Shown piece after piece: positions 10,172-21,027 of a DNA stretch of 64,000 nucleotides. The notes under the pieces were generated by a model. The model was not told the origin of the DNA. It saw nothing but the letters and a program-made list of their open reading frames with translations, and searched no databases. The translations under genes were made by a program, and so were the position numbers. Position 1 is the first letter of the stretch; each line of letters starts with the position of its first letter. The DNA comes from Acrasis kona (Eukaryota > Heterolobosea > Eutetramitea > Acrasida > Acrasidae), in assembly GCA_026419775.2 (NCBI GenBank), contig JAOPGA020001266.1, positions 38,743 through 102,742 on the forward strand. Reading direction: 5' to 3'.

Positions 10172-11641
10172 TTATTTTACATCTCTGAGACCACTGTGAC
10201 ATGATTCGACGAGGTCTCCTGGTAGAGGATAAATCTTGGGTCGTCCGCTTATGGGAAGCGGAACGATCAGCCTTCTTGGATTTTCACAAATGAATACATG
10301 ATCCGACTCACTCTCGTGTTCTGAGGCCTGTGTGTATTTTTTGTCATAATCCTTCTTTGGCATGATTTCTCTCACATCAACACATCCCAGCACAACGCTC
10401 GTCGGATAATGTAATGGGTATCCCTTGTCTCTGCAGTAGGGTTCGCTTTTGTAAAAGTGCTCAAGAGATTCAATTTCCTCCGGCGTTGGTTCTTGACTGG
10501 TGCTTGCTATCCATAAGCGACCCGTGTGCCCGTGTGTCCAAGTCCTTCCTTCGTGTCTCTTGATGCCATGAACAAGCAAAGAAGCATAAGGTTGATGCAT
10601 GCTCATTACCAAACACTTGTCCTCTTCGTTGGTGGATATTGGTTCCTTGTATTGTATTTCTGGTTCTCCGCGTGAATCATCTTCTTCAACAGGACACGTC
10701 TCGTCATCTGGATCAGAAGAATTCACAACATCATCTTGGTCTGCAAAATAAACATCTTGGAGCCTTCCCCATGACTTTTTCTTGTCAACAGGGTTGGATT
10801 GTTTTGCTTTATTGTCAACTTTTTCCTTTTCTATTACAAGTTTTGAAGCAATGTCTCTTAGAGATGGATGCATGGTTCTCGAAGGTGTGACCTGTTGTGA
10901 TGTGGAGGAGGAACTACCACCGCTATTGCTTGTTTTAAGGTCCTTGATTAGTTTTTTGACTTCATCCTTTTCTTTTATTTTCTGACTGTCATCCTCAATC
11001 ATCTTCCTTCCAGCAAAATCGAAAATGTAGCGAATGGATTGACCTGATTTCTTTTCATTCTTTTCCTTGAGTTCTTTTATTCTTTGTGCCTTCTCTTCTC
11101 TTTCCAATCTCTCCTCTTCGTTAAGCCAAATGTTTGTCTCTGCGTCATCACCATAATGATCAACAGCTTGTTCGTCTATAACAATGGTCCTTTGCTCAAA
11201 GTTCTCTTCGTACTGTAATAGTCGGTTCCTTCTTTCTAGGGCATTTATGAATTTTGGATCAGATTTTTGTTTATTAGAAAGAGTGTTATCGTCTTGGTTT
11301 TTAAATGTTGGTGGGACTTGAACTTGAAACGAACAAAAGTGGCACGGCCCATATCCTTCCTGCTCACAAACAATCTTGCCACAGCTCAAACAGTTGGCGA
11401 TCACTAAATGTTTTGTTCCCTCACAATTGCATTCGTGGCGACCCTGTTTTAGTAATACTCCGTTGCTTGTTAGTGGTTTTTTATCCTTGTTTTGAGATTT
11501 TTGGTTGTGTTTTGGTTTTGCGTGCTTCACACTATATACCATTCCTCCAATGATGAGGGTATTGGGATCTTGAGACTGTACCTGAGACGGGAGTGGTACA
11601 AAGTCGTCATGCTTTTGTGATTGCTTCTTCTTGTTGTTCAT
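10172..11641 (-). CDS. TRIP4: Activating signal cointegrator 1 (TRIP4/ASC-1) homologue
   Basis: A 489-residue single-exon protein. Residues about 68-108 carry the C2HC5 zinc finger typical of TRIP4 (HECNCEGTKHLVIANC ... CGKIVCEQEGYGPCHFC). The C-terminal 150 residues are an ASCH domain (LVMSMHQPYASLLVHGIKRHEGR ... GRLWIAS), a PUA-like RNA-binding fold. In other eukaryotes TRIP4 is a subunit of the ASC-1/RQT complex, which acts in transcription coactivation and in rescue of stalled ribosomes. The middle is charged, coiled and low-complexity. The N-terminal CUE-like region of animal TRIP4 is not evident, which fits its shorter length (human about 580 aa). Confidence 0.92.
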   Translation of the reverse strand: MNNKKKQSQKHDDFVPLPSQVQSQDPNTLIIGGMVYSVKHAKPKHNQKSQNKDKKPLTSNGVLLKQGRHECNCEGTKHLVIANCLSCGKIVCEQEGYGPCHFCSFQVQVPPTFKNQDDNTLSNKQKSDPKFINALERRNRLLQYEENFEQRTIVIDEQAVDHYGDDAETNIWLNEEERLEREEKAQRIKELKEKNEKKSGQSIRYIFDFAGRKMIEDDSQKIKEKDEVKKLIKDLKTSNSGGSSSSTSQQVTPSRTMHPSLRDIASKLVIEKEKVDNKAKQSNPVDKKKSWGRLQDVYFADQDDVVNSSDPDDETCPVEEDDSRGEPEIQYKEPISTNEEDKCLVMSMHQPYASLLVHGIKRHEGRTWTHGHTGRLWIASTSQEPTPEEIESLEHFYKSEPYCRDKGYPLHYPTSVVLGCVDVREIMPKKDYDKKYTQASEHESESDHVFICENPRRLIVPLPISGRPKIYPLPGDLVESCHSGLRDVK

Positions 11642-11689
11642 GTTTGAAATGCGTTGTCAACCAAGCTATTTTTTACAATTTATATACTT

Positions 11690-13450
11690 TTATTTGAAAC
11701 TTGGCAGGGCGAACTTGGATTTTTCCGATTCCAAACTACTTCTCAACAAGTCCCACCTTAAGCTCCTGGTTATTTTCGGCCTTGCGTTACAATACTTCAT
11801 GTACTCCAACAAGAACTCAACATCATCGCCCCTCCCTCTTGATGTACATTCATTCAGCAGCTTGTAAAATAGGTTATGGTCCAAAGTTTTTAGTGACCTT
11901 CTCTTCATTTCTCTCAACACATCAATAGATTCATCGAGGCGTTTTGTAGTAAAGTAATAAAAAGCCATGGTGCTCCACAATCGCGGAGGCGTTGTATCCT
12001 TGTGCTGGTCGATAATATTTATAATAATATCGCCATGTTCTGTTTTTTCTAAATTGGCACATACACGTAGAGCACTGTTTAAGGAGTACAAATCATGATG
12101 ACTATTAAACTTTCTTAATGTTTTTGACACACACTTTAATGTATTGTCATAATCATTATTACGACAATAAAACCAGGTCACCATTTGGTCCATTTTCCAG
12201 TCATAAGCAATTTTATTATCAGCCATGTAGTCAATAACTTGAAGACCCATTTCATAATATTTTTTGTCACGGTGGAAAAGAGACATTAACAACACACAAG
12301 TTTCAAGATTAGGATGAGGAGCTTCCTTGACCATTGAATTAAATAATTCCATTGCAGTTTTAGGACTCAACTTGATGTTCATTTTCATGATTAGATTCAT
12401 CACGTCAATATCATATGTAATCTTTCTGCGCATCATAAACTTTATTGTTTTATGTGCATGTTCATAGTGATGCCCATCAATAAGAGAATTACACAAAACA
12501 TTACAAAAAGTAAACAAGTGTTTAGAATCTTTTTCAAACCTCATTTTATGAAGAGCTAACATTGCAGAGTCAATGTCACCCTCCGAAACATAAAATCTGA
12601 TAATCTCGGATTGAAGTTCCGGATTGTCATTTAATTGATTTACATCAACATAATCGAGTAATTCATGGACATAATCTTTATTGTGACTAATAAAAACGTA
12701 CAACAAATCTTTTAATACAGTTGGAGTAATATTATTAGTTTTTTTGAGTTTTCTGAAAAGATTTATTGCAAGCTCAGCGTCCTCTCTAGGCTTTAGATAG
12801 CGAGCCAAAAGTACATTATCACCCTCAAAGTCATGTTCAATAAAATAAGAAATTATATGGCGAATGTTATAATATGTCCTCTCCACTGTACATTTGAGTA
12901 AAAATGCATTCGCTGCATCACCACTCAATACTTCTTGTGAATCAACGGCAGATTGTACCAATTCTATGGCCGTCTCCATTTCAGGAATGTAACAAAAGAT
13001 GACGATAAAGTCATCTCGCAGGGTGGGTGTTAAATTGTTTTTTAGTTGTTCATATAAATTTTTGGCGAGTTCGAACGAGTCTTGACGACGGCACAAATTG
13101 ACTAGTGCGTGATAAAATTTTAATTGATCCTTGATTAGCATTTTGTTACGGTCGAAGAATGTTGCAGCTTCCATAAGAGAACCACTTCGAATTAATGAAT
13201 CAAGAATGATTTCACACGATTGAATAGCCTGATTTTTTTGATCCTCGTTGTTATCGCCCAATTGGAGTGAAGTTTGAAAGTGATTCACTGCAAGGCCATG
13301 TTGACCTGATTCACATAGGTCAAGTATCTTTGAGTCCACTAATGATATTGGCTTTTTCTCCAAAACTTTGAAAACGTCATCGATTTGAAAATGGATTGAG
13401 TAATGTCTCAACCTCAACCGCAGAGCTCCTATCGTTGACCGTGACAACAT
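11690..13450 (-). CDS. Mitochondrial pentatricopeptide-repeat (PPR) protein
   Basis: A 586-residue single-exon helical-repeat protein. The first 25 residues (MLSRSTIGALRLRLRHYS) are arginine- and serine-rich without acids and look like a mitochondrial presequence. The rest is built from about 35-residue helix-turn-helix units with PPR-like spacing, for example LVNLCRRQDSFELAKNLYEQL and FYHALVN. PPR proteins bind single-stranded RNA, so a role in maturation or translation of mitochondrial transcripts is expected. The target is not readable. Repeats are divergent, as in non-plant P-class proteins. Confidence 0.78.
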   Translation of the reverse strand: MLSRSTIGALRLRLRHYSIHFQIDDVFKVLEKKPISLVDSKILDLCESGQHGLAVNHFQTSLQLGDNNEDQKNQAIQSCEIILDSLIRSGSLMEAATFFDRNKMLIKDQLKFYHALVNLCRRQDSFELAKNLYEQLKNNLTPTLRDDFIVIFCYIPEMETAIELVQSAVDSQEVLSGDAANAFLLKCTVERTYYNIRHIISYFIEHDFEGDNVLLARYLKPREDAELAINLFRKLKKTNNITPTVLKDLLYVFISHNKDYVHELLDYVDVNQLNDNPELQSEIIRFYVSEGDIDSAMLALHKMRFEKDSKHLFTFCNVLCNSLIDGHHYEHAHKTIKFMMRRKITYDIDVMNLIMKMNIKLSPKTAMELFNSMVKEAPHPNLETCVLLMSLFHRDKKYYEMGLQVIDYMADNKIAYDWKMDQMVTWFYCRNNDYDNTLKCVSKTLRKFNSHHDLYSLNSALRVCANLEKTEHGDIIINIIDQHKDTTPPRLWSTMAFYYFTTKRLDESIDVLREMKRRSLKTLDHNLFYKLLNECTSRGRGDDVEFLLEYMKYCNARPKITRSLRWDLLRSSLESEKSKFALPSFK

Positions 13451-13577
13451 TATTACAATCGACGATGCAGGAAGTATTTGATACCGAAATCAAACATCCA
13501 AAAAGATCGCAAAGCATAAAATAAAAGAACAAAGGCTTCGAATAATAAATATTTATTTTTACAAATAGAGATGGAAT

Positions 13578-16364
13578 TTAAATTTCCAACATTTCATCAA
13601 AGTGTTCTTTGTTGTCTGTGGCGTAAGAGGAACCTCCATACGCACTTACTCCGTACGTAGTAGCGTCATTTCTACCCATCCTCATGACGCCAACTTTCTT
13701 CTTCTTCAAGTACAAGTACAATGCGGCAATGATAATAATCAACACCACCACCAAAAATAAACCTCCTAGAACGATTGGTATTACAATAGCTGCGATCAAA
13801 CCGCTGTTATTGGGTGCATTTGTCACAGGTGTATTGTAAGAAGCAGTCGTTGTAATTCCAGTTATAAATAACGAAGAATCAGGACTGTTCGCCGTGAAAC
13901 CAACACCATTACCTGAACTCTGTTGGATGGATCGACTCGATGAATAAAATACATTTTTTATATCGAATGTGTAAACTCCAGGACTGTTTACTAACACCGA
14001 TGATATGACTGCACCTGATGGTTTGTTTGTTAACACCAACAACACCGAACCTTTAGGCACTCTAGACACTGTTACTGTCATGGTTAACGAAGTGACTGCA
14101 TTAGGTAGTTGTGATCTATCTGGTGTGGCAGTCAAACTTGCATTGATGATTTGAGACATGTACAGGATATTTTCTCCTGATTGTGTTCTCTCCAACTTGT
14201 CAGCATTTTCTATGGGAACAAATTGTGTTGCGATTACTGTGGGTACTTCTATGATTGTTTGAGGAGCTAAAGTTGAAGTTGGGGTGGGTGTGGGTGTTGG
14301 TTGTTGAGTTGGAGCAATAGTTTGTGTTTGAGTGGGAGTGGCTGTTGGGGTAGCGGTGGGTGTGAATGAAGAAGTTGATGTTGGCGTGGCGGTTGGCGTA
14401 GAAGTAGGCGTGGATGTGTTTGTTGGTGTGGCAGTTGGAGTGATGGTGGGAGTTGATGAAGGTGTTGAAGTAGCTGTTGAAGTTGGTGTTGGAGTGCTGG
14501 TGGATGTTGGCGTCCGTGTTGGAGTGAAAGATGCAGTACTGGTAGAAGTCGGTGTTGGTGTTGATGTTTGTGTTGAAGTTGGTGTTGCCGAATTAGTTGG
14601 TGTTGGTGTCTGAGTGGCAGCAGAAGTTGGTGTGCTTGTTGCTGTCAGAGTTGGCGACGAAGTTGAGGTAGTAGTTAGGGTTTGTGTAGGCGTCGAAGTC
14701 ATGGTTGCAGTAGGTGTAGGGGAAGTAGTGGCTGTTGAAGTTGGAGTAGGTGTATTTGTTGAAGTTTGTGTAGAGGTTGGTGTTGATGTAACAGTTGGTG
14801 TTGGTGTCGAAGTAGTGGTGTATGTGGAAGTAGGTGTTAATGTAGGCGTAATTGTTGGAGTGGACGTGTATGTCGGAGTTGGTGTTGGAGTCAGTGTAGT
14901 TGGCTTAGGAGTGGGTGTAGGTGTAATTGTTGGAGTAGGTGTCGATGTAGGAGTTAATGTAGACGTAGGTGTTACTGTTGGTGTTGAAGTCGGCGTGGAA
15001 GTAATTGTTGGAGTCGGGGTAATTGTTGGAGTAGGTGTTACTGTTGGTGTCAAAGTCGGTGTTTGTGTAAGGGTGGGTGTTGGAGTAAGTGTCGGGGTAA
15101 TTGTTGGAGTCGGCGTGGGTGTAGGAGTGGGTGTTAAGGTGGGCGTGGGTGTAGGTGTTGGTGTAGGTGTTGGAGTGGGTGTAGGAGTGGGTGTTGATGT
15201 TGGTGTGGGAGTGGGTGTAGGTGTAGGTGTGGGTGTGGGAGTAGGTGTAGGCGTGGGTGTTGGAGTAGGCGTAGGAGTGGGTGTTGGAGTAGGTGTTGGT
15301 GTTGGCGTAATGGTTGGAGTAGGTGTTGGAGTGGGTGTTGGAGTAGGCGTAGGTGTAGGAGTGGGTGTTGGAGTGGGTGTTGGAGTGGGAGTTGGAGTGG
15401 GCGTAGGTGTAGGAGTAGGCGTAGGTGTAGGAGTAGGCGTGGGTGTTGGTGTGGGCGTAGAAGTGGGCGTAGGTGTTGGTGTTGGTGTAGGAGTGGGTGT
15501 CTCTGTTGGTGTGGGGGTCGGCGTTGGAGTAGGTGTAGGGGTCGTTGTGGGTGTAGGTGTAGGCGTAATTGTTGGAGTGGGAGTAGGTGTTACTGTTGGA
15601 GTTGGCGTGGGGGTGAATGTTGGTGTTGGAGTTATTGTTGGTGTTAATGTTGGTGTGGGTGTTGGCGTAGGGGTCGTTGTGGGTGTTGGTGTAATTGTTG
15701 GAGTAGGTGTTACTGTTGGTGTTGGAGTAGGGGTAGGCGTTATTGTTGGTGTTGGCGTGGGAGTAATTGTTGGTGTTACTGTTGGTGTTACTGTCGGTGT
15801 TGGTGTAATTGTTGGAGTAGGTGTTACTGTTGGTGTTGGAGAAGGGGTAGGTGTTACTGTTGGCGTGGGAGTAGTTGTTGGTGTTGGAGTAGGGGTCGTT
15901 GTGGGTGTTACTGTTGGTGTTGGAGTAGGTGTAACTGTTGGTGTTGGCGTGGGGGTGACTGTTGGAGTAGGCGTGGGAGTAATTGTTGGTGTCGGCGTAA
16001 TTGTTGGAGTCGGGGTGAGCGTAGGTGTAGGTGTAGGTGCAGGCGTAGGTGTTGGCGTAGATGTCTGCGTAGGTGTAATTGTTGGAGTCGGCGAATCCGT
16101 AGGTGTTTGGGTAGGTGTGGTCGTTTGGGTAATGGTTAGTGAAAGCGTTGGAGTGGGTGTTGGGGTAATTGAAATGGTCTCCAATGCTGGCGTAGGTGTT
16201 GGGGTGAAAGTTACGGAAGATGTATCGTTATTTTGCGACACAACACTTCCCATGCACAATACGAATACAAGATAAAGCACTACCAAGCATTGATAAACGA
16301 ACCACTGCTTCATTCTTCGTTTTAGAAATGTGATCTTGTGTCCGTTTGTTGTTTGTTGGGACAA
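13578..16364 (-). CDS. Giant Thr-Pro mucin-like type I membrane protein
   Basis: A 928-residue single-exon surface protein. A basic N-terminus and hydrophobic stretch (residues 16-42) form a signal peptide. About residues 55-695 are an almost uninterrupted Thr-Pro dipeptide array with occasional Ile, Val, Ser or Leu between the pairs. A beta-rich ectodomain of about 150 residues follows ([16 protein letters not shown] ...). Next come one strong membrane helix (about 855-886) and a 42-residue cytoplasmic tail that starts KKKK and contains several Tyr-Gly motifs. The array should be extended and heavily O-glycosylated, as in mucins and adhesins. At DNA level it is a degenerate hexanucleotide array. 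The ectodomain matches no family I know. Confidence 0.85.
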   Translation of the reverse strand: MSQQTTNGHKITFLKRRMKQWFVYQCLVVLYLVFVLCMGSVVSQNNDTSSVTFTPTPTPALETISITPTPTPTLSLTITQTTTPTQTPTDSPTPTITPTQTSTPTPTPAPTPTPTLTPTPTITPTPTITPTPTPTVTPTPTPTVTPTPTPTVTPTTTPTPTPTTTPTPTVTPTPSPTPTVTPTPTITPTPTVTPTVTPTITPTPTPTITPTPTPTPTVTPTPTITPTPTTTPTPTPTPTLTPTITPTPTFTPTPTPTVTPTPTPTITPTPTPTTTPTPTPTPTPTPTETPTPTPTPTPTPTSTPTPTPTPTPTPTPTPTPTPTPTPTPTPTPTPTPTPTPTPTPTPTPTPTITPTPTPTPTPTPTPTPTPTPTPTPTPTPTPTPTPTPTSTPTPTPTPTPTPTPTPTPTLTPTPTPTPTPTITPTLTPTPTLTQTPTLTPTVTPTPTITPTPTITSTPTSTPTVTPTSTLTPTSTPTPTITPTPTPKPTTLTPTPTPTYTSTPTITPTLTPTSTYTTTSTPTPTVTSTPTSTQTSTNTPTPTSTATTSPTPTATMTSTPTQTLTTTSTSSPTLTATSTPTSAATQTPTPTNSATPTSTQTSTPTPTSTSTASFTPTRTPTSTSTPTPTSTATSTPSSTPTITPTATPTNTSTPTSTPTATPTSTSSFTPTATPTATPTQTQTIAPTQQPTPTPTPTSTLAPQTIIEVPTVIATQFVPIENADKLERTQSGENILYMSQIINASLTATPDRSQLPNAVTSLTMTVTVSRVPKGSVLLVLTNKPSGAVISSVLVNSPGVYTFDIKNVFYSSSRSIQQSSGNGVGFTANSPDSSLFITGITTTASYNTPVTNAPNNSGLIAAIVIPIVLGGLFLVVVLIIIIAALYLYLKKKKVGVMRMGRNDATTYGVSAYGGSSYATDNKEHFDEMLEI
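14280..16200. repeat. Degenerate hexanucleotide (Thr-Pro coding) array
   Basis: About 1.9 kb of tandem GGTGTN/GGNGTN hexamers on the plus strand, which encode Thr-Pro on the minus strand. Third positions of both codons are scrambled, so the array is conserved as protein more than as DNA. It is purest around 15,110-15,540. The plus strand is strongly G-rich with many GGTGT/GGAGT runs. Length change by slippage is expected. Confidence 0.85.
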
Positions 16365-16426
16365 ATGTCAATGTCAATAAGTTGACTAAAAACATATATA
16401 TTTATTAAATCTCCGTGATTCGCACC

Positions 16427-17536
16427 CTATTCTTTCCTAACCGTGTTGACAATATACTTTGTAAGAAAGGCGAACAAGAATAATGTACCAACAATGAAAG
16501 CCGATCCACCAACTGCCATATTTAGAATGCTGAATATCAGATTCGGACCTCCCAACCAATTACCGGTCGACAAGACGATGCTCTTGGTCACATCGCTCGC
16601 CAATGGCCACTTTTGCTCCACAAACACCACGTAGACGCCTGCTGGCATCGGAACGTTTATGATTCGATATAACTTCTTTGGGTCTGGATAAGGACTCGTC
16701 AACATCCAAACCTTAAAATCTTCGTCGATCACATCGGGCAAAAAGTGACCGGGCTCATTCCTGTACTCTGTGGTGTAATTCCTTCCCAAACTACCTCTCT
16801 TGAACAAGTCATTGTACGCTTTCGAGATTCCTGATTTTGTACAGTTTTTGCCGTCTGGGTTGGGTCCGTTGCAAATCACATTGTTGCGCACGTCGGATAA
16901 TATAAATGTATCGTTGAACATGCTCCACGCGACCACGCCGCAGGGCATGTATACTTGATCTATCGTTGTTAGTTTATCGTCATAGTATAGTCTGTTCCCG
17001 CAGTCCGATAGGTCGCTCACGGTTATGGTGGCATCGCCGGTTAATTGTCTGTCGTAACGACTTTTTGTGTACAAGCGATGATTTTGGTGGAAATTGTACA
17101 ACTTGTAGTACATGTAGATGGGCGGGTTCATGTCAAAGGGCACTGTGATTGTGAATGTAGTGTTACAATAGGGAGCTGTGTTGTTGTTGGGGGTCTGTCT
17201 GCACTTGTCGTCGTATCTTTGTTCTGCGACTACAATAAAGCTTCTTAATGATGTGAAATACATGCCTATGCCTATTGGTAGTAGAATCAAGAACATTGAA
17301 TAAAAGAGGGCAATCATGTAGACGGGATCGTATATGGGTTGGAATCCCCACAGATTTTGTTCGAGAATATTTCTCCATCCTAATTCGTTAATGTATGGTT
17401 TCATTTTTGACTAACTTCTTTTAAACCACAACCAGGGTCTTTTTTTATTGGATGGAACGGGTGTAGGTTCTTGTTTAGGAGATCCTATTGATTTTGACTC
17501 TGGGTTTGTGGCAACATTGCTTGGTGTGTTCGACAT
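16427..17536 (-). CDS. CDC50: CDC50/LEM3 family flippase subunit
   Basis: The beta subunit of P4-ATPase lipid flippases, needed for their exit from the ER and for phosphatidylserine/ethanolamine transport. Two exons (17416-17536 and 16427-17379, intron 36 nt) give 357 residues. The short first exon supplies a cytosolic tail ending KKRPWLWFK, joined to RRWRNILEQNLWG. Family features: two membrane helices (LFYSMFLILLPIGIGMYF near the N-terminus and MAVGGSAFIVGTLFLFAFL near the C-terminus) flanking a large ectodomain. That ectodomain contains PIYMYYKLYNFHQNHRLYTKSR, CGVVAWSMFNDTF and GNWLGGPNLI, with paired cysteines and N-glycosylation sites. An ATG at 17404 inside the intron would give a protein without the N-terminal tail, so the spliced start is preferred. 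Confidence 0.9.
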
Positions 17537-17794
17537 GTCTGCGGGGCTGTTTTGCAAATATTGTAATCTATTTATATTCGTTTGAATCAATCAAGAATCT
17601 GAATGCTCATCATGAAGGTGTGCTGTTGCTATGAGAAGAGAGTATAACGTTATCACACTAGTAAGTAGAAGTTACAAGGAAACAAAAAGCCAAAAGATGC
17701 GTAATAAAGATGATGTGGTTTCCACTATACATTGAGACAAAATTTGTTTGAAACAGGAGCAGACATAACATACAAAAGCACTATATAAAAGTTT

Positions 17795-18614
17795 TTATAA
17801 TTTTGATTTATTGATTGTTGTGGTAATAAAGTGTAGCAAGATTTGAGGAAAATCCATTGTTTTAGGTATGTGGTGGCTACCGTCGTGTGTATAGATGGTT
17901 CTTGTGTTCGGATCGAACATCGTCGTCAGCAAGTATGATCTTTCGTTTGGAATTACATTGTCGTTGGTTGCAATGACATGGAGTGAGGGAATTTGAAATT
18001 GAATGTTTTGAAAGTAATGGAACAGACTGGATGCGCGCGGACCGAATGGAGGGAAGCAACTAATGTAAATTATAAATTTGAAACTCGGTTGATTAGGGAA
18101 CCACTCCTCTCTTGGTTTTAAATGTGAAATTTTCGTATATACCAAATCTTGAGTCGGATTATCTTGATCGTGTAGATGACGGAGTCTTAATAGTAGCGAA
18201 CCAAGAATTCCTCCCTTGTGAGATTTAGTTATTCATTTGTATAGAATTGAACATACTTGTGAGAAGCAGAGCAAACCATCATATGGTCCGTTTTCTTTGA
18301 TAAAATCGATTATTACAAGTAGAGAATGCTCCCATTTTTCAAATGATTTGGTTTCGTCAAAGACCAACCAAGATCGGTTTGATTCGTTCGGGTTTTTTGC
18401 TTTTTTAGGTGGTGTGACAATAAATGGTCCGTCAATAAAATCTATAAAGTCAAGATCGTTTGTTTTGGTTTGTTACCAAATTCAATAAGGGACTTTGAAT
18501 CATTGATTACTCTCGAAAGGTTTCTTCTAAATTTTGCAGCACTTTCCTGCCATCCATGTATGCCTTTTGATATGTAAACGAATAAAATGAATTGGACTCA
18601 CATAAAATCTTCAT
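17795..18614 (-). CDS. FSH-type serine hydrolase (alpha/beta hydrolase)
   Basis: A 234-residue protein of the FSH1/OVCA2 serine hydrolase family, recovered from four exons: 18602-18614, 18477-18563, 18257-18441 and 17795-18214. The introns are 38, 35 and 42 nt. The spliced N-terminus reads MKILCIHGWQESAAKF, the usual first strand and oxyanion turn. FIDGP and RSWLVFDE follow as in FSH1. The nucleophile elbow is CFSQGG (Ser), interrupted by the third intron exactly after FSQ. The acid is in ATNDNVIP and the catalytic His in HDGSHHIP. FSH proteins are small cytosolic esterases of poorly known substrate. Convincing family match; the physiological substrate is unknown. Confidence 0.88.
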
Positions 18615-18963
18615 CTTCCTATTATTCTTGTAATGTTGAGCAAACTATTGTAATTGAAATCGTGGAAACCTGGACTGTGAATCACATCAGCAAGGAAATG
18701 CGCCGCAGTACATTTTGATCCTTACATGAACATCAAGATAATTATTGCACTTTGTAGATGTGCCTGTCAGGCTAAAATGAAGGTGAGGAAGAAGATTAAA
18801 CATTAATAACAATACAGATACGAATTGATGAAGTTAAATTACTATTTAGAAGAAAAACATTTCTAAAGAAACAAGCGGAAACTTTGGATGGGATTTATTC
18901 TTCGGTCGAAAGTGATTCTCGCAGCCTTTTTCCACATCAATTTCAACGTAAAATTACTAAAAA
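18615..18963. other. Intergenic region between hydrolase and tRNA-Ile
   Basis: 349 bp between the hydrolase start codon and the 3' end of the minus-strand tRNA gene. There is no coding-like frame. It should contain the hydrolase promoter and, just below 18,964, the T-run that ends tRNA transcription (ATTTTT on the minus strand). Nothing else is recognised. Confidence 0.5.
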
Positions 18964-19046
18964 TGGTTGAGATGGGGATCGAACCCAGGACCGCCGGCTT
19001 ATTAGACCGGTGCTCTATTTCAAACAACCGACTGAGCTACTCAACC
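18964..19046 (-). tRNA. tRNA-Ile (anticodon AAT) with enlarged D-loop
   Basis: Read on the minus strand, the acceptor arms GGTTGAG and CTCAACC pair perfectly, the D-stem is GCTC/GAGC, and the anticodon stem is CCGGT/GCCGG with loop CTAATAA (anticodon AAT, isoleucine). The T-arm loop is TTCGATC and the discriminator is A. A T5 run follows as RNA polymerase III terminator. The D-loop is about nine bases too long: the usual GGTTA-GAGC junction is interrupted at 19017-19025 (ATTTCAAAC on the plus strand). Without that insert the D-loop is canonical, which suggests a small ectopic intron or a tolerated insertion. There is no intron at position 37/38. The outermost T-stem pair is mismatched. Confidence 0.9.
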
Positions 19047-19234
19047 TATATATTAAATGAAAATTACACAAGAAATTAGTTGTAAATTATATGAAAAATG
19101 TTATATACTATTATGTTATTCGATATCTAATGATTCTAAACTGTTTGACTTGCAAGTAGAACATCATTTGAATTTAGTAAAACACAACAACTGCGCCTAG
19201 TAGAGCAGTCAACTGACCTCTACAACTTTTTGGA

Positions 19235-20853
19235 ATGGACAGGGTATTTGATATACCACAGCTAGAGATTTATATTCACGGAAGAGACCTCCACCGTGAT
19301 GTAGTGAAACAACCAAAAGTATCGGTGACTCTATTTATGGCAATGAGTGCACCGAAAGTCAATGTCGACACAAAATGGAGTTCTCTGGGACAAAGCGAGG
19401 TTATTAGGAGTACATGCCCTCATTTTACAAAAACATGGGTAGTGGAATATGATGTGGTTGCAGACACTCATTTGAGAGTTGAACTAAACGAAGATAAACT
19501 TATGGATGGCGTCGTTAAAAAAACCAAACCAAATAAGGTTGCCTTCGCACAGTTTACTCTTTCAGAGCTATCGGCATCGTCAAATGGAAAACTCTCCCTT
19601 CAATTGCGGTACGCATCACCACTAACTAATACTGACGATTATAGAAATGAAAATGGCAAGAATTTAGGCTTTGTTGACATTATTGGAGAGTTGCTCAGTG
19701 ATCCCAATGTGACCAAAGAGAAACTGACTATGGAATATTCTGCCTCGCACTTGAAAAAGATGGACATTCTATCAAACACCGATGGTTTCTTTTACTTGTT
19801 AAAAAAGATTGGAGATGAATGGGTGGAGGTCTATAAAAGTGAAGTCATTGACAATAATTTAAATCCAACCTGGCAAAAATTTAAAATCTCATCCACCAAG
19901 CTATGTAGTGGGAATTATAACAATGCTATTAAATTCAAGTGTTATGGTAAAATACATTTTATGTTGACGCTTACATGATATAGATTGGAACAAGGTGGAT
20001 GCATGCAAAAAGATTGGAGAATTTGAATTACCACTACACATGCACAGAGATCAACCACTCAAGAATGACAAAAACATACATTCAGGTGGACGTATTTCTC
20101 TTGTTCTTACCAGGGAGCCCATCACCACAATACATGATTATTTTGATAAGAGACAACTCAAGATTATAGTTGGTATTGACTTTACTGTTAGCAATGGTGC
20201 ACTTCATAACCTCTCAGAGACACTCAATCCATGTACCTTATTACAATGCATTGAAACCTTTTTTAACTCAACTTTAGATCAACGTGTATTAGAGGAACTT
20301 TCACGATTGCTTTCGCCTTATAATTATGACGAAAAGATAACAGGATATGGCTTTGGTTGTAAACCCACAAAAGAATCTGAAAACAGTCAATTGTTTGCTT
20401 TAAACTTTAATGATGCTAAGGTACGTGGATCGCATAGTTCTATTAATGATTATAATAGCCACAATGTAATGGTTTTGGAGAATTGTTTGATGCTTATCAA
20501 AATACTTTAAAAAGAGTAGTGTTATATGGACCAGGAATGTTGGCACCAGTAAGTAGCAAGTTTACATTTTGTTTTGAATTTTCAAGATTATCAACAAGGC
20601 TAACAAATTAACTGCTGTGGACGAACATTGTCTCTTATTCATATTGACTGATGGAATTCCGATGGATCATGCTTTACTTCCTCCCGTTCATGACAATGTC
20701 ACATGCGCAATCATCGGAATAGGAAATGATGATTTTAGTAGCATGAGTAATATCATTGTAGAGAGAGATTGGAAGGAGAATACAACTAGGGAAGCTTTGA
20801 GAAGGCTAAATAGTCGTCTATGTAAATGGTTCTCAGAGTTGAAGCATCAGTAG
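19235..20853 (+). CDS. Copine
   Basis: A calcium-dependent phospholipid-binding protein, 501 residues, four exons: 19235-19946, 19984-20420, 20459-20548 and 20587-20853. The introns are 37, 38 and 38 nt. Two C2 domains (about 1-135 and 140-275) are followed by the copine von Willebrand A domain (FTVSNG, then LFALNFNDAKPQCNGFGELFDAYQ across the second junction, then YGPGMLAPIINKAN across the third). The second and third junctions restore copine-conserved sequence in a different frame, which strongly supports the splicing. Copines move to membranes on calcium rise; in amoebae they act in contractile vacuole, adhesion and phagosome function. The vWA motif DFTVS is a relaxed form of DxSxS. Confidence 0.92.
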
Positions 20854-21027
20854 TAATAAATAACATTTTAAAGTTTGTGAGTTGTTTTCACTTCTCTGCT
20901 TCGAATCTGTTGTCCGACTTGGGTTGTATTTTTGATGCGGAGAAGAATGTTGGAGGGAATCGTATCGTTTAGTAATCCCCGAATTTCTTTTTTGTAACTA
21001 TTCTACTTCTATAATTAACTTCACAAC

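Noticed and set aside
14614-16275. A 553-codon Gly-Val-rich frame on the plus strand
   Set aside because: It is the exact complement of the Thr-Pro hexamer array of the minus-strand mucin gene. It has no signal peptide or domain, and its openness follows from the repeat.
18237-18488. An 83-codon plus-strand frame
   Set aside because: It lies antisense to exons 2 and 3 of the FSH hydrolase, whose spliced product contains the full catalytic motifs.
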